Assembly: GCF_014268595.2 (NCBI RefSeq)
Contig: NZ_CP077091.1
Coordinates: 3,436,001 to 3,500,000, forward strand
DNA length: 64,000 bases
Source: Pseudomonas hamedanensis
Lineage (GTDB): Bacteria; Pseudomonadota; Gammaproteobacteria; Pseudomonadales; Pseudomonadaceae
Reading direction: 5' to 3'
Part shown: positions 38,357-47,732 of the stretch, piece after piece
Numbering within the stretch: the stretch's first letter is position 1
Layout of the letters: each line of letters starts with the position of its first letter
Program-made: the position numbers and the translations under genes
Notes under the pieces: model-generated
Told to the model about the DNA's origin: nothing
Databases searched by the model: none
What the model saw: only the letters and a program-made list of their open reading frames with translations

Positions 38357-39895
38357 ATGGCTAATGAAACGAACGTCCCATCCGCAATTCCGACCACCAT
38401 CGCCGGCTGGGTCAAGCTGCTCGACAGCGTCCCCCTGCCCGTGCCGCAAGAGGCACACGACAAAGTCTGCCGGGCGATCCGTGACAATCGCAGCTCGCTG
38501 CGCGACATCGCCGACCTGATGCAGGACAGCCCCGCGCTGGCCTTGAGCATCATCCGTGAGGCGAATCGTCACACCCACGGCGCCATGGCTGCGCCGGCGG
38601 AAAACCTTGAGGTCGCGATCAATCGCCTGGGCCTGGCCCGCACCGAAGAACTGCTGGCGCGCCTGCCCGCCGCACCGCACATGCAGATCCCCAAGGCCCT
38701 GCGCCAGCTGCAAATGATCAGCCAGCACGCGACGCAACAGGCCAACGGTTTTTTCGCCAGTCGCCTGGCGCGGCTGTGGCAGGACATCCATTGGGGCAGC
38801 CTGCTGTTTCTTTCGCCGTTGTGGCCGCTGGCGCTGACCTTTCCCCGGCTGCTCGAAGAATGGGAACTGCGGGTTATCCACAAGGGTGAACCGGCACAGG
38901 CCGTCGAGAAGCAACTGTTCGGCGTGCGCCTGCTGAGCATCGCGGCGGCGCTGGTGGAAGCTTGGCACCTGCCGATCTGGGTTCAGCAAGGCTACAAATT
39001 GCTGCTTGGTGAGCAGCGCGAGCTGGTCAAAGTGCTGCGCATTGCCCGCGACAGCGAGCATCCGCTGCGCCAGCAAAATCGCCTCGACGAAGACCCGACC
39101 CTGCGTCGCTGGCTCAATCAGCCGGCCAATACCGTGCTGCTGGCAAACGGCCTGGCACTGTCGGCGCAACAGGCCTGGGACTGTCCGCACAGCGCGCGCT
39201 GGCAATACCTGACCAGCCTTTATTTGCAGATGCCGATGGACGAGGTGCAGCAACAACTGCACCAGCAGGCCGCGAACAGTGCCCGTCATCACGCCATGCC
39301 CGATCTCTGGCATCCAGCGGTAGCGCTGCTGTGGCCGTGGGGCACCCGGCGCTTGCCCGCCGGAATGTTACCGGCGGCAGCGCCGAACGCCGAAGACTTG
39401 GGCCAGTGGCGTCGGCAATGCGCCGAACTGCTGGCCGAACCCAGCCGTTTCACCAACGCCATGAGCCTGACCGTCGCCGCACGTGACGCACTGGTGGCCA
39501 GCGGCATGCGCCGGGTGATGGTGCTGATGGCTGATCGCACCCATTCGACGCTGCGCGTGCAGCAGGCCGCCGGCCTGCCAAAAGAAGCCGCGGCGCTGAG
39601 TTTTATCGTCAGCCAAAGCAAGGTCCTGCAACGCCTGCTCGCCCAGCAGGCGCAAGTGCGGATCACCCCTGAGAACAACGCGCAGTTTTCCGCGCTGCTG
39701 CCGCCGAGCCTGCGCACGCTGTTTCGTGGCGAGCATCTGTTTCTGCGTTCGCTGGTCAACAACGGTCGGGTGATCCTGATCGTTGTCGCCGATCAGGATG
39801 GCGGGCCGTTCGCCGAGATCACCGTGCAAGCCTTCGGCAAAACCGCGCAGTGCATCGAAAAAGCCCTGCACAGCTTTAGCAGCCGTGGCCGATGA
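38357..39895 (+). CDS. HDOD-domain signalling protein
   Basis: A 512-aa cytoplasmic protein. Its N-terminal HDOD (HD-like, catalytically dead) domain runs from about residue 20 to 230, with segments VPQEAHDKVCRAIRDNRSSL and ALALSIIREANRHTHG. A poorly conserved middle follows. A C-terminal GAF-like region (AARDALVASGMRRVMVLMAD...) extends to about residue 505. HDOD proteins act in signal transduction tied to motility and c-di-GMP in Pseudomonas; the partner here is unknown. It is divergent from motA, the same neighbour as in PAO1 (PA4955, from memory). Confidence 0.85.
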   Translation: MANETNVPSAIPTTIAGWVKLLDSVPLPVPQEAHDKVCRAIRDNRSSLRDIADLMQDSPALALSIIREANRHTHGAMAAPAENLEVAINRLGLARTEELLARLPAAPHMQIPKALRQLQMISQHATQQANGFFASRLARLWQDIHWGSLLFLSPLWPLALTFPRLLEEWELRVIHKGEPAQAVEKQLFGVRLLSIAAALVEAWHLPIWVQQGYKLLLGEQRELVKVLRIARDSEHPLRQQNRLDEDPTLRRWLNQPANTVLLANGLALSAQQAWDCPHSARWQYLTSLYLQMPMDEVQQQLHQQAANSARHHAMPDLWHPAVALLWPWGTRRLPAGMLPAAAPNAEDLGQWRRQCAELLAEPSRFTNAMSLTVAARDALVASGMRRVMVLMADRTHSTLRVQQAAGLPKEAAALSFIVSQSKVLQRLLAQQAQVRITPENNAQFSALLPPSLRTLFRGEHLFLRSLVNNGRVILIVVADQDGGPFAEITVQAFGKTAQCIEKALHSFSSRGR

Positions 39896-39937
39896 GGCTG
39901 CGCTACAATCCTCCCCTTTGTGCTCTGGAGACCTCAC

Positions 39938-40771
39938 ATGTCTGACTTCTCTGGCTTGCCGCTCGTCATCGAGCCGAGCGACCTGCTCCCGCGTCTCGAG
40001 TCTGACGACCTGATTCTGGTGGACCTGACCAGCGCAGCCCGCTATAGCGAAGGTCATTTGCCCGGCGCACGCTTTGTCGACCCGAAACGTACCCAGCTCG
40101 GCCAGCCGCCGGCGCCGGGGCTGCTGCCGGCCAAAGCCGATCTGGAAGCGCTGTTCGGCGAGCTGGGCCATCGCCAGGACGCGGTCTACGTGGTGTATGA
40201 CGACGAGGGCGGCGGCTGGGCCGGACGCTTTATCTGGCTGCTCGACGTGATCGGTCACGACAACTACCACTATCTGGACGGTGGCCTGCCGGCATGGCTG
40301 GCCGCAGGCATGCCGATGTCGATCCAGGTGCCGGCGGCCGTTGGCGGCCCGGTATCGCTGACGCTGCACGATGAGCCGACCGCCACCCGCGAATACTTGC
40401 AAAGCCGTCTCGGCGCCGCCGATCTGGCGATCTGGGACGCGCGCGGGCCGCTGGAATATTCCGGTGAGAAGGTCCTCGCTGCCAAGGGCGGACATATCCC
40501 CGGCGCGGTCAATTTCGAATGGACTGCTGGGATGGACCAGACCCATCAGCTACGCATTCGCAAGGACATGCCACAGATCCTCGAACAGCTCGGGATCACC
40601 AAGGACAAGGAAATCATTACCCACTGCCAGACCCATCACCGGTCGGGCTTCACTTATCTGGTGGCCAAATCCCTCGGGTATCCGCGGGTCAAGGGCTACG
40701 CCGGTTCATGGGGCGAATGGGGCAACCACCCCGACACGCCTGTCGAGATTCAAGCTTCCAAGGACAACTAA
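39938..40771 (+). CDS. Rhodanese-type sulfurtransferase
   Basis: A 277-aa protein of two tandem rhodanese domains that moves sulfur from thiosulfate (or 3-mercaptopyruvate) to cyanide or other thiol acceptors. The first domain is inactive. The second carries the catalytic Cys230 in [11 protein letters not shown], with Arg235 at the end of the six-residue active loop. [11 protein letters not shown] marks the start of that domain. I chose ATG 39938, with CTGGAG eight bases upstream. Its TAA overlaps the psd ATG. P. aeruginosa has rhdA at this position; thiosulfate preference is inferred from that. Confidence 0.9.
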   Translation: MSDFSGLPLVIEPSDLLPRLESDDLILVDLTSAARYSEGHLPGARFVDPKRTQLGQPPAPGLLPAKADLEALFGELGHRQDAVYVVYDDEGGGWAGRFIWLLDVIGHDNYHYLDGGLPAWLAAGMPMSIQVPAAVGGPVSLTLHDEPTATREYLQSRLGAADLAIWDARGPLEYSGEKVLAAKGGHIPGAVNFEWTAGMDQTHQLRIRKDMPQILEQLGITKDKEIITHCQTHHRSGFTYLVAKSLGYPRVKGYAGSWGEWGNHPDTPVEIQASKDN

Positions 40772-41631
40772 TGAAAGAGCGTCTGTTTATCCTCAGCCAG
40801 TACCTGCTGCCGCACCACCTGCTGTCGCGTCTGGCCGGCTGCATTGCCGAGTGCCGCGTGCGCTGGTTCAAAAATGCCTTCACCCAATGGTTCGCCAAGC
40901 GCTATCAGGTGGACATGTCCCAGGCGCTGGTCGAAGACCTGACCGCCTACGAGCACTTCAACGCCTTCTTCACCCGCGCGTTGAAAGACGGCGCGCGTCC
41001 ACTGGACGAAACCCCAGGCGCGATTCTCAGCCCGGCCGACGGTGCGGTCAGCCAGCTCGGTCCGATCGAACACGGTCGCGTATTCCAGGCCAAGGGCCAC
41101 AGCTTCAGCGTGCTGGAGCTGCTCGGTGGTGATGCGGCCAACGCCGCGCCGTTCATGGGCGGCGACTTCGCCACCATTTACCTGTCGCCGAAGGATTACC
41201 ACCGCGTGCACATGCCGCTGGCCGGCACCTTGCGCGAAATGGTCTACATCCCGGGGCGGATTTTCTCGGTCAACCAGACCACCGCCGAAAACGTCCCGGA
41301 ACTGTTCGCCCGCAACGAGCGTGTGGCGTGCATCTTCGACACCGAGCGCGGGCCGATGGCTGTGGTGCTGGTCGGCGCGATGATCGTCGCTTCGATCGAA
41401 ACCGTATGGGCCGGTCTGGTCACGCCACCCAAGCGCGAACTGAAAACCTTCCGCTACGACGAAGCCGCCCGCGCACCGATTCATCTGGAAAAAGGTGCTG
41501 AACTGGGGCGCTTCAAGCTGGGTTCGACGGCGATCGTACTGTTCGGCCCGGATCAGGTGCAGTGGGCTGAAGGGCTGGTGGCTGGTTCGCCGGTGCAGAT
41601 GGGCCAGGGTCTGGCACTGCCAAAAGTGTGA
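40771..41631 (+). CDS. psd: Phosphatidylserine decarboxylase proenzyme
   Basis: Psd makes phosphatidylethanolamine at the inner membrane. The 286-aa proenzyme cuts itself in the LGST motif ([11 protein letters not shown]) between Gly251 and Ser252, converting the serine into the pyruvoyl cofactor. Other conserved segments are [26 protein letters not shown] and GRIFSVN. The length matches the bacterial type I enzyme. The start overlaps the rhodanese stop (TAATG). A perfect 15-bp hairpin follows the stop by four bases. Confidence 0.98.
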   Translation: MKERLFILSQYLLPHHLLSRLAGCIAECRVRWFKNAFTQWFAKRYQVDMSQALVEDLTAYEHFNAFFTRALKDGARPLDETPGAILSPADGAVSQLGPIEHGRVFQAKGHSFSVLELLGGDAANAAPFMGGDFATIYLSPKDYHRVHMPLAGTLREMVYIPGRIFSVNQTTAENVPELFARNERVACIFDTERGPMAVVLVGAMIVASIETVWAGLVTPPKRELKTFRYDEAARAPIHLEKGAELGRFKLGSTAIVLFGPDQVQWAEGLVAGSPVQMGQGLALPKV

Positions 41632-41635
41632 CAAC

Positions 41636-41669
41636 CTTTGCGGAAGCAGCCAGCGCTGCTTCCGCAAAG
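41636..41669. terminator. Perfect 15-bp hairpin after psd
   Basis: CTTTGCGGAAGCAGC and GCTGCTTCCGCAAAG are exact complements with a 4-base loop, directly between psd and the next gene. There is no U-run, so it may slow transcription, protect the psd mRNA 3' end, or act in a Rho-assisted way. Confidence 0.5.
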
Positions 41670-41697
41670 TGCTGTATTTGCTGCTATGGTTTTTGGC

Positions 41698-43446
41698 ATG
41701 AGCCAGACCATATCCTCCCCCCAGTTGCGTGCTCCTACTCCTACCCAATCGCGTCTGTCGTTTTGCGACGCCAGCCCGCGCGACCTCAAGCGCTGGATCG
41801 CCGGCCTGCCCAAGGCCAACATCGGCGAAACCGCCCGCCTGCTCTATCAAGGCCTGGGCGAACTCAACGTTTTGCTAACGCCCAGCGATAATCGTCTGCA
41901 ACTGCTGGAGCTGTTGCGGCCCGAGGTGTATTTCGTCTGCCAGCATCTGGAACGGCACTTTCTGCACCAGGCGATCATGCTCGATGAGCGCTCGCGCAAG
42001 GTCAGCAACCTGTGTCAGGCACTGCAAGGCCATCTGGCGATCGGCTACAAACAGATCGTCCTGCGCATCGCGCCCAAGTACAGCAAGGACCGCGCGGCAC
42101 TGGTCAGCACCGCGCTGCAACGCGCCGCTCATGCGCTCAAGGGACAATTGGTGCGCGCCACGCAGTTGTACAGCTCACCGCCTGAACAGGTGTGGTTCGA
42201 ACTGCATCAGCTGTATCGCAGCGCCACTGAATTGCAGTTGCAACAGCGCCCGGTGCGCGATGACCTGGCCTTTCTGACCAGCGAACTGAGCGTCGAACAG
42301 ACCTACGTCGCCGCCCTGCTGCTGGGCAGCGCCCGCTGCAACCAGCTGCGTCAGAGCCAGATTGCCCGGCTTGCCGAGGTAATCGAGCCATGGAGCGCCC
42401 TGCTCAAGCTGCATCCGGGCCGCGCCGACGGCGGTTTGTTTGCGATCAGCCCGGACCTCGACGTCGGTCCGCGCTACCGGAAGATGTTTCGCAGCGAACA
42501 ACAGAGCGCATTGCTGGGCTTCGACCCGCAACCGCTGGTCCAGCAGCTCGAAACGCACTTGCTGCACCAGCCGACCTCGCCGCCCTTGCCCATCTCCGCC
42601 GGCCTGAGCGTCGACACCCTGCAACATCTGCACGCCACCTGGGGACAGACTACCGAACGCAGCTTTCAGCGCATTGCCGGTCAAGGCGACTTGACAGTGT
42701 GCGTCGGCATGAGTGCGTTGCATTTCTATCTCGCTGGCGAGCGTACCTTCAGCGAACTGCTCAAACACCCCGGCGCCCGTGCGGCGAATTTCAGCAGCGT
42801 GGTAGCCAAGGGTGGAAAGGACAGCTGGAGCCAAGCGTTCGACGCGGCACCGCAAGGCAACGACGAGCTGCTGCCGTACGAGGAAATCCAATACGACCAA
42901 TTGGCCGAAGACGAAAGCCCAGGCCATGCCCCGAACTATCCAACCTACGCCTTGCCCGTAATCAACCACAGCCCCGGCGGTTATTGCCTGGCCTGGCCAA
43001 GCGAGGTGCCGGCCGAATTGCAGGCCGGGGAAATGCTCGGCATTCAGGACAGCGAGAGCAAGGGCTGGAGCATTGCGGTGATTCGCTGGATTCGTCAGGT
43101 GCGCGGCAGCGGTACGCAGATGGGCATTGAACTGGTTGCGCCACACGCCCAACCCTGTGGACTGCAACTGGTGCGTACGAAGGACGATCACAGTCAGTAC
43201 TTGCGCGGTTTATTGCTGCCGGAAATCAGCGCGATCGATGTGCCGGCGACGGTGCTCGCGCCGCGCCTGCCGTTTCAGGAGGGCAACAAGGTGGTCATCA
43301 ACACACAAGGCGAAGAACACCGCGCCGGACTGGATCGGCGGGTGGCGAGTACGCACAGTTTCAATCAGTTTGCTTATCGTTCGCTGGAGGCTGCGCAAAA
43401 TGCCGGGGGGGAGGAAGATTTTGATTCGTTGTGGAAATCGCTCTAG
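41698..43446 (+). CDS. Conserved protein with a PilZ-like C-terminal segment
   Basis: A 582-aa cytoplasmic protein conserved next to psd in Pseudomonas (PA4958 position, from memory) and often labelled only as a chaperone-like or hypothetical protein. The N-terminal 250 residues are helical. A beta-rich C-terminal segment around residues 430-490 (GGYCLAWPSEVPAELQAGEM ... WSIAVIRWIRQVRGSG ... MGIELVAPHAQP) resembles PilZ-type barrels. The usual c-di-GMP-binding RxxxR motif is not obvious there. The start is uncertain between ATG 41698 and ATG 41686; neither has a good ribosome-binding site. Function unknown. The fimX gene that follows it in P. aeruginosa is absent. Confidence 0.75.
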   Translation: MSQTISSPQLRAPTPTQSRLSFCDASPRDLKRWIAGLPKANIGETARLLYQGLGELNVLLTPSDNRLQLLELLRPEVYFVCQHLERHFLHQAIMLDERSRKVSNLCQALQGHLAIGYKQIVLRIAPKYSKDRAALVSTALQRAAHALKGQLVRATQLYSSPPEQVWFELHQLYRSATELQLQQRPVRDDLAFLTSELSVEQTYVAALLLGSARCNQLRQSQIARLAEVIEPWSALLKLHPGRADGGLFAISPDLDVGPRYRKMFRSEQQSALLGFDPQPLVQQLETHLLHQPTSPPLPISAGLSVDTLQHLHATWGQTTERSFQRIAGQGDLTVCVGMSALHFYLAGERTFSELLKHPGARAANFSSVVAKGGKDSWSQAFDAAPQGNDELLPYEEIQYDQLAEDESPGHAPNYPTYALPVINHSPGGYCLAWPSEVPAELQAGEMLGIQDSESKGWSIAVIRWIRQVRGSGTQMGIELVAPHAQPCGLQLVRTKDDHSQYLRGLLLPEISAIDVPATVLAPRLPFQEGNKVVINTQGEEHRAGLDRRVASTHSFNQFAYRSLEAAQNAGGEEDFDSLWKSL

Positions 43447-43460
43447 ACCGAGGTGCGGCC

Positions 43461-43524
43461 TTCGCGAGCAGGCTCGCTCCCACAGGGGAATGAGGTCTCC
43501 TGTGGGAGCGAGCCTGCTCGCGAA
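43461..43524. repeat. REP doublet (inverted 26-bp arms)
   Basis: TTCGCGAGCAGGCTCGCTCC and its inverted copy (26-bp exact arms) flank a 12-base spacer, between two convergent genes. It is the same REP family as 5444-5504, with CCCACAGG in place of CCTACAG. Confidence 0.85.
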
Positions 43525-43549
43525 ATGGCCGGATCAATCGATAGAAGAC

Positions 43550-44764
43550 TTAGAGCTGACCGTCGCGATCGCGCAAGCCCAGCAGATACAACACTCCATC
43601 CAGCCCCAACGTTGAGATCGCCTGCTTCGCCGACTGCTTGACCAGCGGCTTGGCGCGAAACGCTACGCCCAGCCCGGCAATCGCCAGCATCGGCAGATCA
43701 TTCGCGCCGTCGCCGACGGCAATGGTCTGCTCCAGACGCAACCCTTCCTTGTGCGCCAGTTCCCTGAGCAGATCGGCCTTGCGCTGTGCATCGACAATCG
43801 GCTCGATCGCCACGCCAGTGCACTTGCCATCGACCACTTCCAGCTCGTTGGCGAACACGTAGTCGATACCCAGCCTGGCTTGCAGTTGCTTGGCGAAATA
43901 AGTGAAGCCGCCGGACAGGATCGCGGTTTTGTAGCCCAGGCGCTTGAGTTCGGCGAACAGGGTTTCGGCGCCTTCAGTCAAGCGCAGCGAGGCGCCGATC
44001 GAGTCGAGCACGCTGACGTCCAGACCTTTGAGCAAGGCCAGGCGCTCTTTGAAACTGGCGCGAAAATCCAGCTCGCCGGCCATGGCCCGCTCGGTGATTT
44101 CCGAGACCCGATCACCGACGCCGGCGGCCTTGGCTAGTTCGTCAATCACTTCCGCCTCGATCAGGGTCGAGTCCATGTCGAACACTGCCAGACGCCGGTT
44201 ACGGCGAAACAGCGAATCTTCCTGGAAGGCGATATCGACATTCAACGCCTGCGCGACGCTGAGGAATTCGGCGCGCAGTGCTTGCGGGTCAGCCGCTTCG
44301 CCACGCACGGAAAACTCGATGCAGCCTTTGCCCTTGTCAGCCGGCGTGTCCAGCGGCATACGTCCCGACAGACGGTCGATATGATCGATGTTCAAACCGT
44401 ATTTGGCAGTGATCGCACTGACTGCCTGCAATTGGCCGGCGGTCACTTTGCGCGTCAGCAGGGTGACGATATGACGTTTCTTGCCCTGATTGCCCACCCA
44501 TTGCTGGTAATCTTCTTCGGACACCGGGGTGAAGCGCACTTGCTGATCCAGTTCGTAGCCCTTGAACAGAATGTCCTTGAGCACCGACTTGCCCTGCTCG
44601 GAATCGGGGATTTCAACCAGAATGCCGAACGACAGGGTGTCGTGGATCACCGCCTGACCGATGTCGAGAATGTTCACACCACCTTGTGCCAGGACACCCG
44701 TAATGGCCGCTGTCAGACCCGGACGGTCGACTCCCGTGATGTTAATCAGGACGATTTCGCGCAA
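43550..44764 (-). CDS. serB: Phosphoserine phosphatase with tandem ACT domains
   Basis: SerB dephosphorylates phosphoserine in the last step of serine synthesis. The 404-aa protein has two N-terminal ACT-type domains (IVLINITGVDRPGLTAAITG; then KKRHIVTLLTRKVTAGQLQA). The HAD phosphatase domain follows, with the nucleophile motif VFDMDSTLIEAEVID and later ILSGGFTYFA and VGDGANDLPML. The start is a TTG at 44764, with GCGGGGGT upstream. It diverges from a ytjB-like gene, as serB does in E. coli. Confidence 0.97.
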   Translation of the reverse strand: MREIVLINITGVDRPGLTAAITGVLAQGGVNILDIGQAVIHDTLSFGILVEIPDSEQGKSVLKDILFKGYELDQQVRFTPVSEEDYQQWVGNQGKKRHIVTLLTRKVTAGQLQAVSAITAKYGLNIDHIDRLSGRMPLDTPADKGKGCIEFSVRGEAADPQALRAEFLSVAQALNVDIAFQEDSLFRRNRRLAVFDMDSTLIEAEVIDELAKAAGVGDRVSEITERAMAGELDFRASFKERLALLKGLDVSVLDSIGASLRLTEGAETLFAELKRLGYKTAILSGGFTYFAKQLQARLGIDYVFANELEVVDGKCTGVAIEPIVDAQRKADLLRELAHKEGLRLEQTIAVGDGANDLPMLAIAGLGVAFRAKPLVKQSAKQAISTLGLDGVLYLLGLRDRDGQL

Positions 44765-44898
44765 CGCGCACCCCCGCAGCTGGAAAAAAACCGCATTCTA
44801 CCCACTTTCAGTGACCATCGGGCACCGCGAGCGCTTTGCCGGTCTAGGGCCTGTCGCTATACTGCGCGTCAACTTCACGGACAAAGAGCCGAGCTCAA

Positions 44899-46398
44899 GT
44901 GAACCGGCCCACGCCAGTTAAAACCGATAACTTCTTCCTGCTGATCTTCCGTGCACTGCGCCACCGCCGTGTGCCGATTGCATTGCGCATTGCCAGCCAC
45001 AACGTGATCCTGGTCGCTCTGGCCCTGGTGATCTATGCCGGGGTGATGGGTCTGCAATTCAAGCAGGCCATGCACGAGCAGGCCGATGCGCTGGGCGAGA
45101 GCCTGACCACGCAGACGGCGACATCCGCCACCGAACTGCTGGTGTCCAACGACATCCTCAGCCTCAACGTGCTGCTCAACAACCTGACCAAGAACAAACT
45201 GGTGGCCCACGCGGCGATCTACAGCGTGGACAACCGTATCCTCGCCGAGTCCGGTCAGCGCCCCAAGCACAGCCTGTTGGGCGAAGCCGAGGGTATGTAC
45301 GAGAGCAAGATCACGTTCCAGGACGTGACCGCCGGCCAACTGCGTATCAGCCTGGACATGGATCAGTTCCAGCAGCCGATGACCATCAGCCTGCAGAGCA
45401 TGGGCATCCTCAGTGCAATCCTGCTTGCGCTTTCGCTGGCCTTGAGCCTGCGTATGGGCCGCTATCTGTCCACGCCACTGCTGCAATTACGCGTGTGGCT
45501 GCGCCGGATCGACGAGCACACGCCGGGCATTGATCGTCAGGATGAAATCGGCGATCTGGCGCGCCAGCTGCACGCCAGCTACGCCCCGGAACCAGCCCCT
45601 GAGCCGGAACCTGAATTCGAAGATGAAGACGAGCCGGAATTCGAGGTGCGTAACCTGCGCGATCCGAGTTTTGACGAAACCCGTCCGTTGGCCGCACAGA
45701 AACCGGCACCGCGGCGCCTGGTCAGCACGGTTGAGGATGATGACGATGACGCCTTCGCCGACCTGCGCGACGAATCGCTCAACGGCGCCGCGCAACCGCT
45801 CACTCGCAAACCGACCCCGAACGTGCCGCAGCACACCGCCGTGCTGGCTGTGCAACTAGGTTCCCAGGAGCAATTGCGCCGCCTGCCCCGGGCACGCCTG
45901 GAAGAGTTGCAGGAGCGCTATCGCGACTGCCTCGAACAAGCCGCCTCGCTGTATCAGGGCGAAATCGAGACCCTGAACGATGGCAGCACGCTGATGCTGT
46001 TCCACACCGAAGACAGCGGCGACGATTACCTGACCAATGCGATCTGCTGCGGTGAACTGCTGCGTGCGTTGGGTCATCAATTGCAGATCGAAGTCGCCGA
46101 CAGCGGCATCACCTTGCAATTGCAATTGGGCCTGACCCTGGGCGATGAGTTGTTCGGCCTGAGCCAGATCGACCTGCTGCTGACCGACTCGGCACAGGAT
46201 GCCCTGGCCTTGTCGCAGCACAGCCGCAACCTCCTGCTGGTAGAACGCAAGATCAGCGATGACGTGCTGATCCGTCAGCGCGCGCGGATCCGCCCGATTG
46301 CCAGCCCTGAGGGCGCTTGCTGCGTCGAGCGCTTGATGGAGCCTTATCCCTCGATGCTGGAACGGCAACTGGCGCGGATGCATGAGCGCCGGGCGTAA
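44899..46398 (+). CDS. AhpA/YtjB (SMP_2) family membrane protein with HAMP-like region
   Basis: A 499-aa inner-membrane protein. One membrane helix (LVALALVIYAGVMGLQF) precedes a periplasmic region of about 120 residues, a second helix (ILSAILLALSLALSLRMG) and a HAMP-like segment. A strongly acidic linker follows (EPEPEFEDEDEPEF), and the C-terminal domain looks like a degenerate nucleotide-cyclase fold. The family is encoded divergently from serB in E. coli (ytjB) as well. Translation starts at GTG 44899 after the weak site AAAGAGC. Biochemical function unknown. Confidence 0.82.
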   Translation: MNRPTPVKTDNFFLLIFRALRHRRVPIALRIASHNVILVALALVIYAGVMGLQFKQAMHEQADALGESLTTQTATSATELLVSNDILSLNVLLNNLTKNKLVAHAAIYSVDNRILAESGQRPKHSLLGEAEGMYESKITFQDVTAGQLRISLDMDQFQQPMTISLQSMGILSAILLALSLALSLRMGRYLSTPLLQLRVWLRRIDEHTPGIDRQDEIGDLARQLHASYAPEPAPEPEPEFEDEDEPEFEVRNLRDPSFDETRPLAAQKPAPRRLVSTVEDDDDDAFADLRDESLNGAAQPLTRKPTPNVPQHTAVLAVQLGSQEQLRRLPRARLEELQERYRDCLEQAASLYQGEIETLNDGSTLMLFHTEDSGDDYLTNAICCGELLRALGHQLQIEVADSGITLQLQLGLTLGDELFGLSQIDLLLTDSAQDALALSQHSRNLLLVERKISDDVLIRQRARIRPIASPEGACCVERLMEPYPSMLERQLARMHERRA

Positions 46399-46417
46399 AT
46401 CTTAAGCCCGATGCACC

Positions 46418-46455
46418 AAAGCCCGCCGACACGAGTTTGTCTGCGGGCTTTTTGT
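46418..46455 (+). terminator. Terminator after the ytjB-like gene
   Basis: AAAGCCCGC and GCGGGCTTT arms, a 17-base loop and TTG after the stem lie 20 bases past the stop. The REP array begins immediately downstream. Confidence 0.8.
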
Positions 46456-46460
46456 TGCCT

Positions 46461-47660
46461 GACACTGCGCCTTCGCGGGCAAGCCCGCTCCCACAGGGTT
46501 TTGCATTCACTCACACATCTGCTGTTCAGCGCAGATCCACTGTGGGGAGAGAGCTTGCTCGCGAAGCGGCCTTTACATTCCAACATCTCTGTTGTCTGAC
46601 ACTGAGCTATCGCGAGCAGGCTCACTCCTACAGGTTTTTTGCATTCACTCACACATCTGCTGTTCAGCGCAGATCCACTGTGGGGAGAGAGCTTGCTCGC
46701 GAAGGGGCCTTTACATTCAACATCTCTGTTGTCTGACACTGAGCTATCGCGAGCAGGCTCACTCCTACAGGGTTTTGCATTCACTCAGATATCTGCGGCC
46801 CAGCGCAGATCCACTGTGGGAGCGGGCTTGCTCACGAAGGGGCCTTTACATTCAACATCTCTGTTGTTTGACACTGAGCTATCGCGAGCAGGCTCACTCC
46901 TACAGGGTTTTGCATTCACTCAGATATCTGCGGCCCAGCGCAAATCCACTGTGGGAGCGAGCTTGCTCGCGAAAGGGCCGGCACATCCAGCATCAGTGTC
47001 GCCTGACACTCCGTCTTCGCGAGCAGGCTCACTCCTACAGGGTTTTGCATTCACTCAGATATCTGCGGCCCAGCGCAGATCCACTGTGGGAGCGGGCTTG
47101 CTCACGAAGGGGCCTTTACATTCAACATCTCTGTTGTCTGACACTGAGCTATCGCGAGCAGGCTCACTCCTACAGGGTTTTGCATTCACTCAGATATCTG
47201 CGGCCCAGCGCAGATCCATTGTGGGAGCGGGCTTGCTCGCGAAGGGGCCTTTACATTCAACATCTCTGTTGTCTGACATTGAGCTATCGCGAGCAGGCTC
47301 ACTCCTACAGGGTTTTGCATTCACTCAGATATCTGCGGCCCAGCGCAGATCCACTGTGGGAGCGGGCTTGCTCGCGAAGGGGCCTTTACATTCAACATCT
47401 CTGTTGTCTGACATTGAGCTATCGCGAGCAGGCTCACTCCTGCAGGGTTTTGCATTCACTCAGATATCTGCGGCCCAGCGCAGATCCATTGTGGGAGCGG
47501 GCTTGCTCGCGAAGGGGCCTTTACATTCAACATCTCTGTTGTCTGACACTGAGCTATCGCGAGCAGGCTCACTCCTACAGGTTTTGCATTCACTCACACA
47601 TCTGCTGTTCAGCGCAGATCCATTGTGGGAGCGGGCTTGCTCGCGAAGGGGCCGGCGTTG
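46461..47660. repeat. Tandem array of about nine REP-doublet units (135-137 bp each)
   Basis: Unit starts, marked by CGCGAGCAGG or its variant, fall at 46474, 46611, 46748, 46883, 47018, 47153, 47288, 47423 and 47558. The period is 137, 137, then 135 bases. Each unit contains a forward REP (CGCGAGCAGGCTCACTCCTA), a 40-base spacer (TTTTGCATTCACTCAGATAT...), an inverted REP (GTGGGAGCGGGCTTGCTCGC) and a second spacer (GGGCCTTTACATTCAACATC...). The last unit is cut after the inverted REP. Long open frames across it arise only because 135 is a multiple of three; no gene is supported. It fills the gap between the ytjB-like gene and the lipoprotein gene. Confidence 0.95.
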
Positions 47661-47690
47661 ACTACAAAGATCTACTGCCCCAGACACAAC

Positions 47691-47713
47691 AAAGCCCGCA
47701 CAAGGCGGGCTCT
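47691..47713 (-). terminator. Terminator of the PqiC-like lipoprotein gene
   Basis: On the minus strand AGAGCCCGCCTTGTGCGGGC is followed by TTTGTTG, 20 bases past the stop codon. The U-tract is interrupted. Confidence 0.7.
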
Positions 47714-47732
47714 GTTCTGACGCGTTCCAGCC

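Noticed and set aside
41698..43446. c-di-GMP receptor call for the PilZ-like protein
   Set aside because: The RxxxR and D/NxSxxG signature residues are not clearly present, so ligand binding is not claimed.
46461..47660. Possible CRISPR array
   Set aside because: Units are 135-137 bp with internal opposed REP palindromes and near-identical spacers, and no cas genes are present. This is a REP array, not CRISPR.
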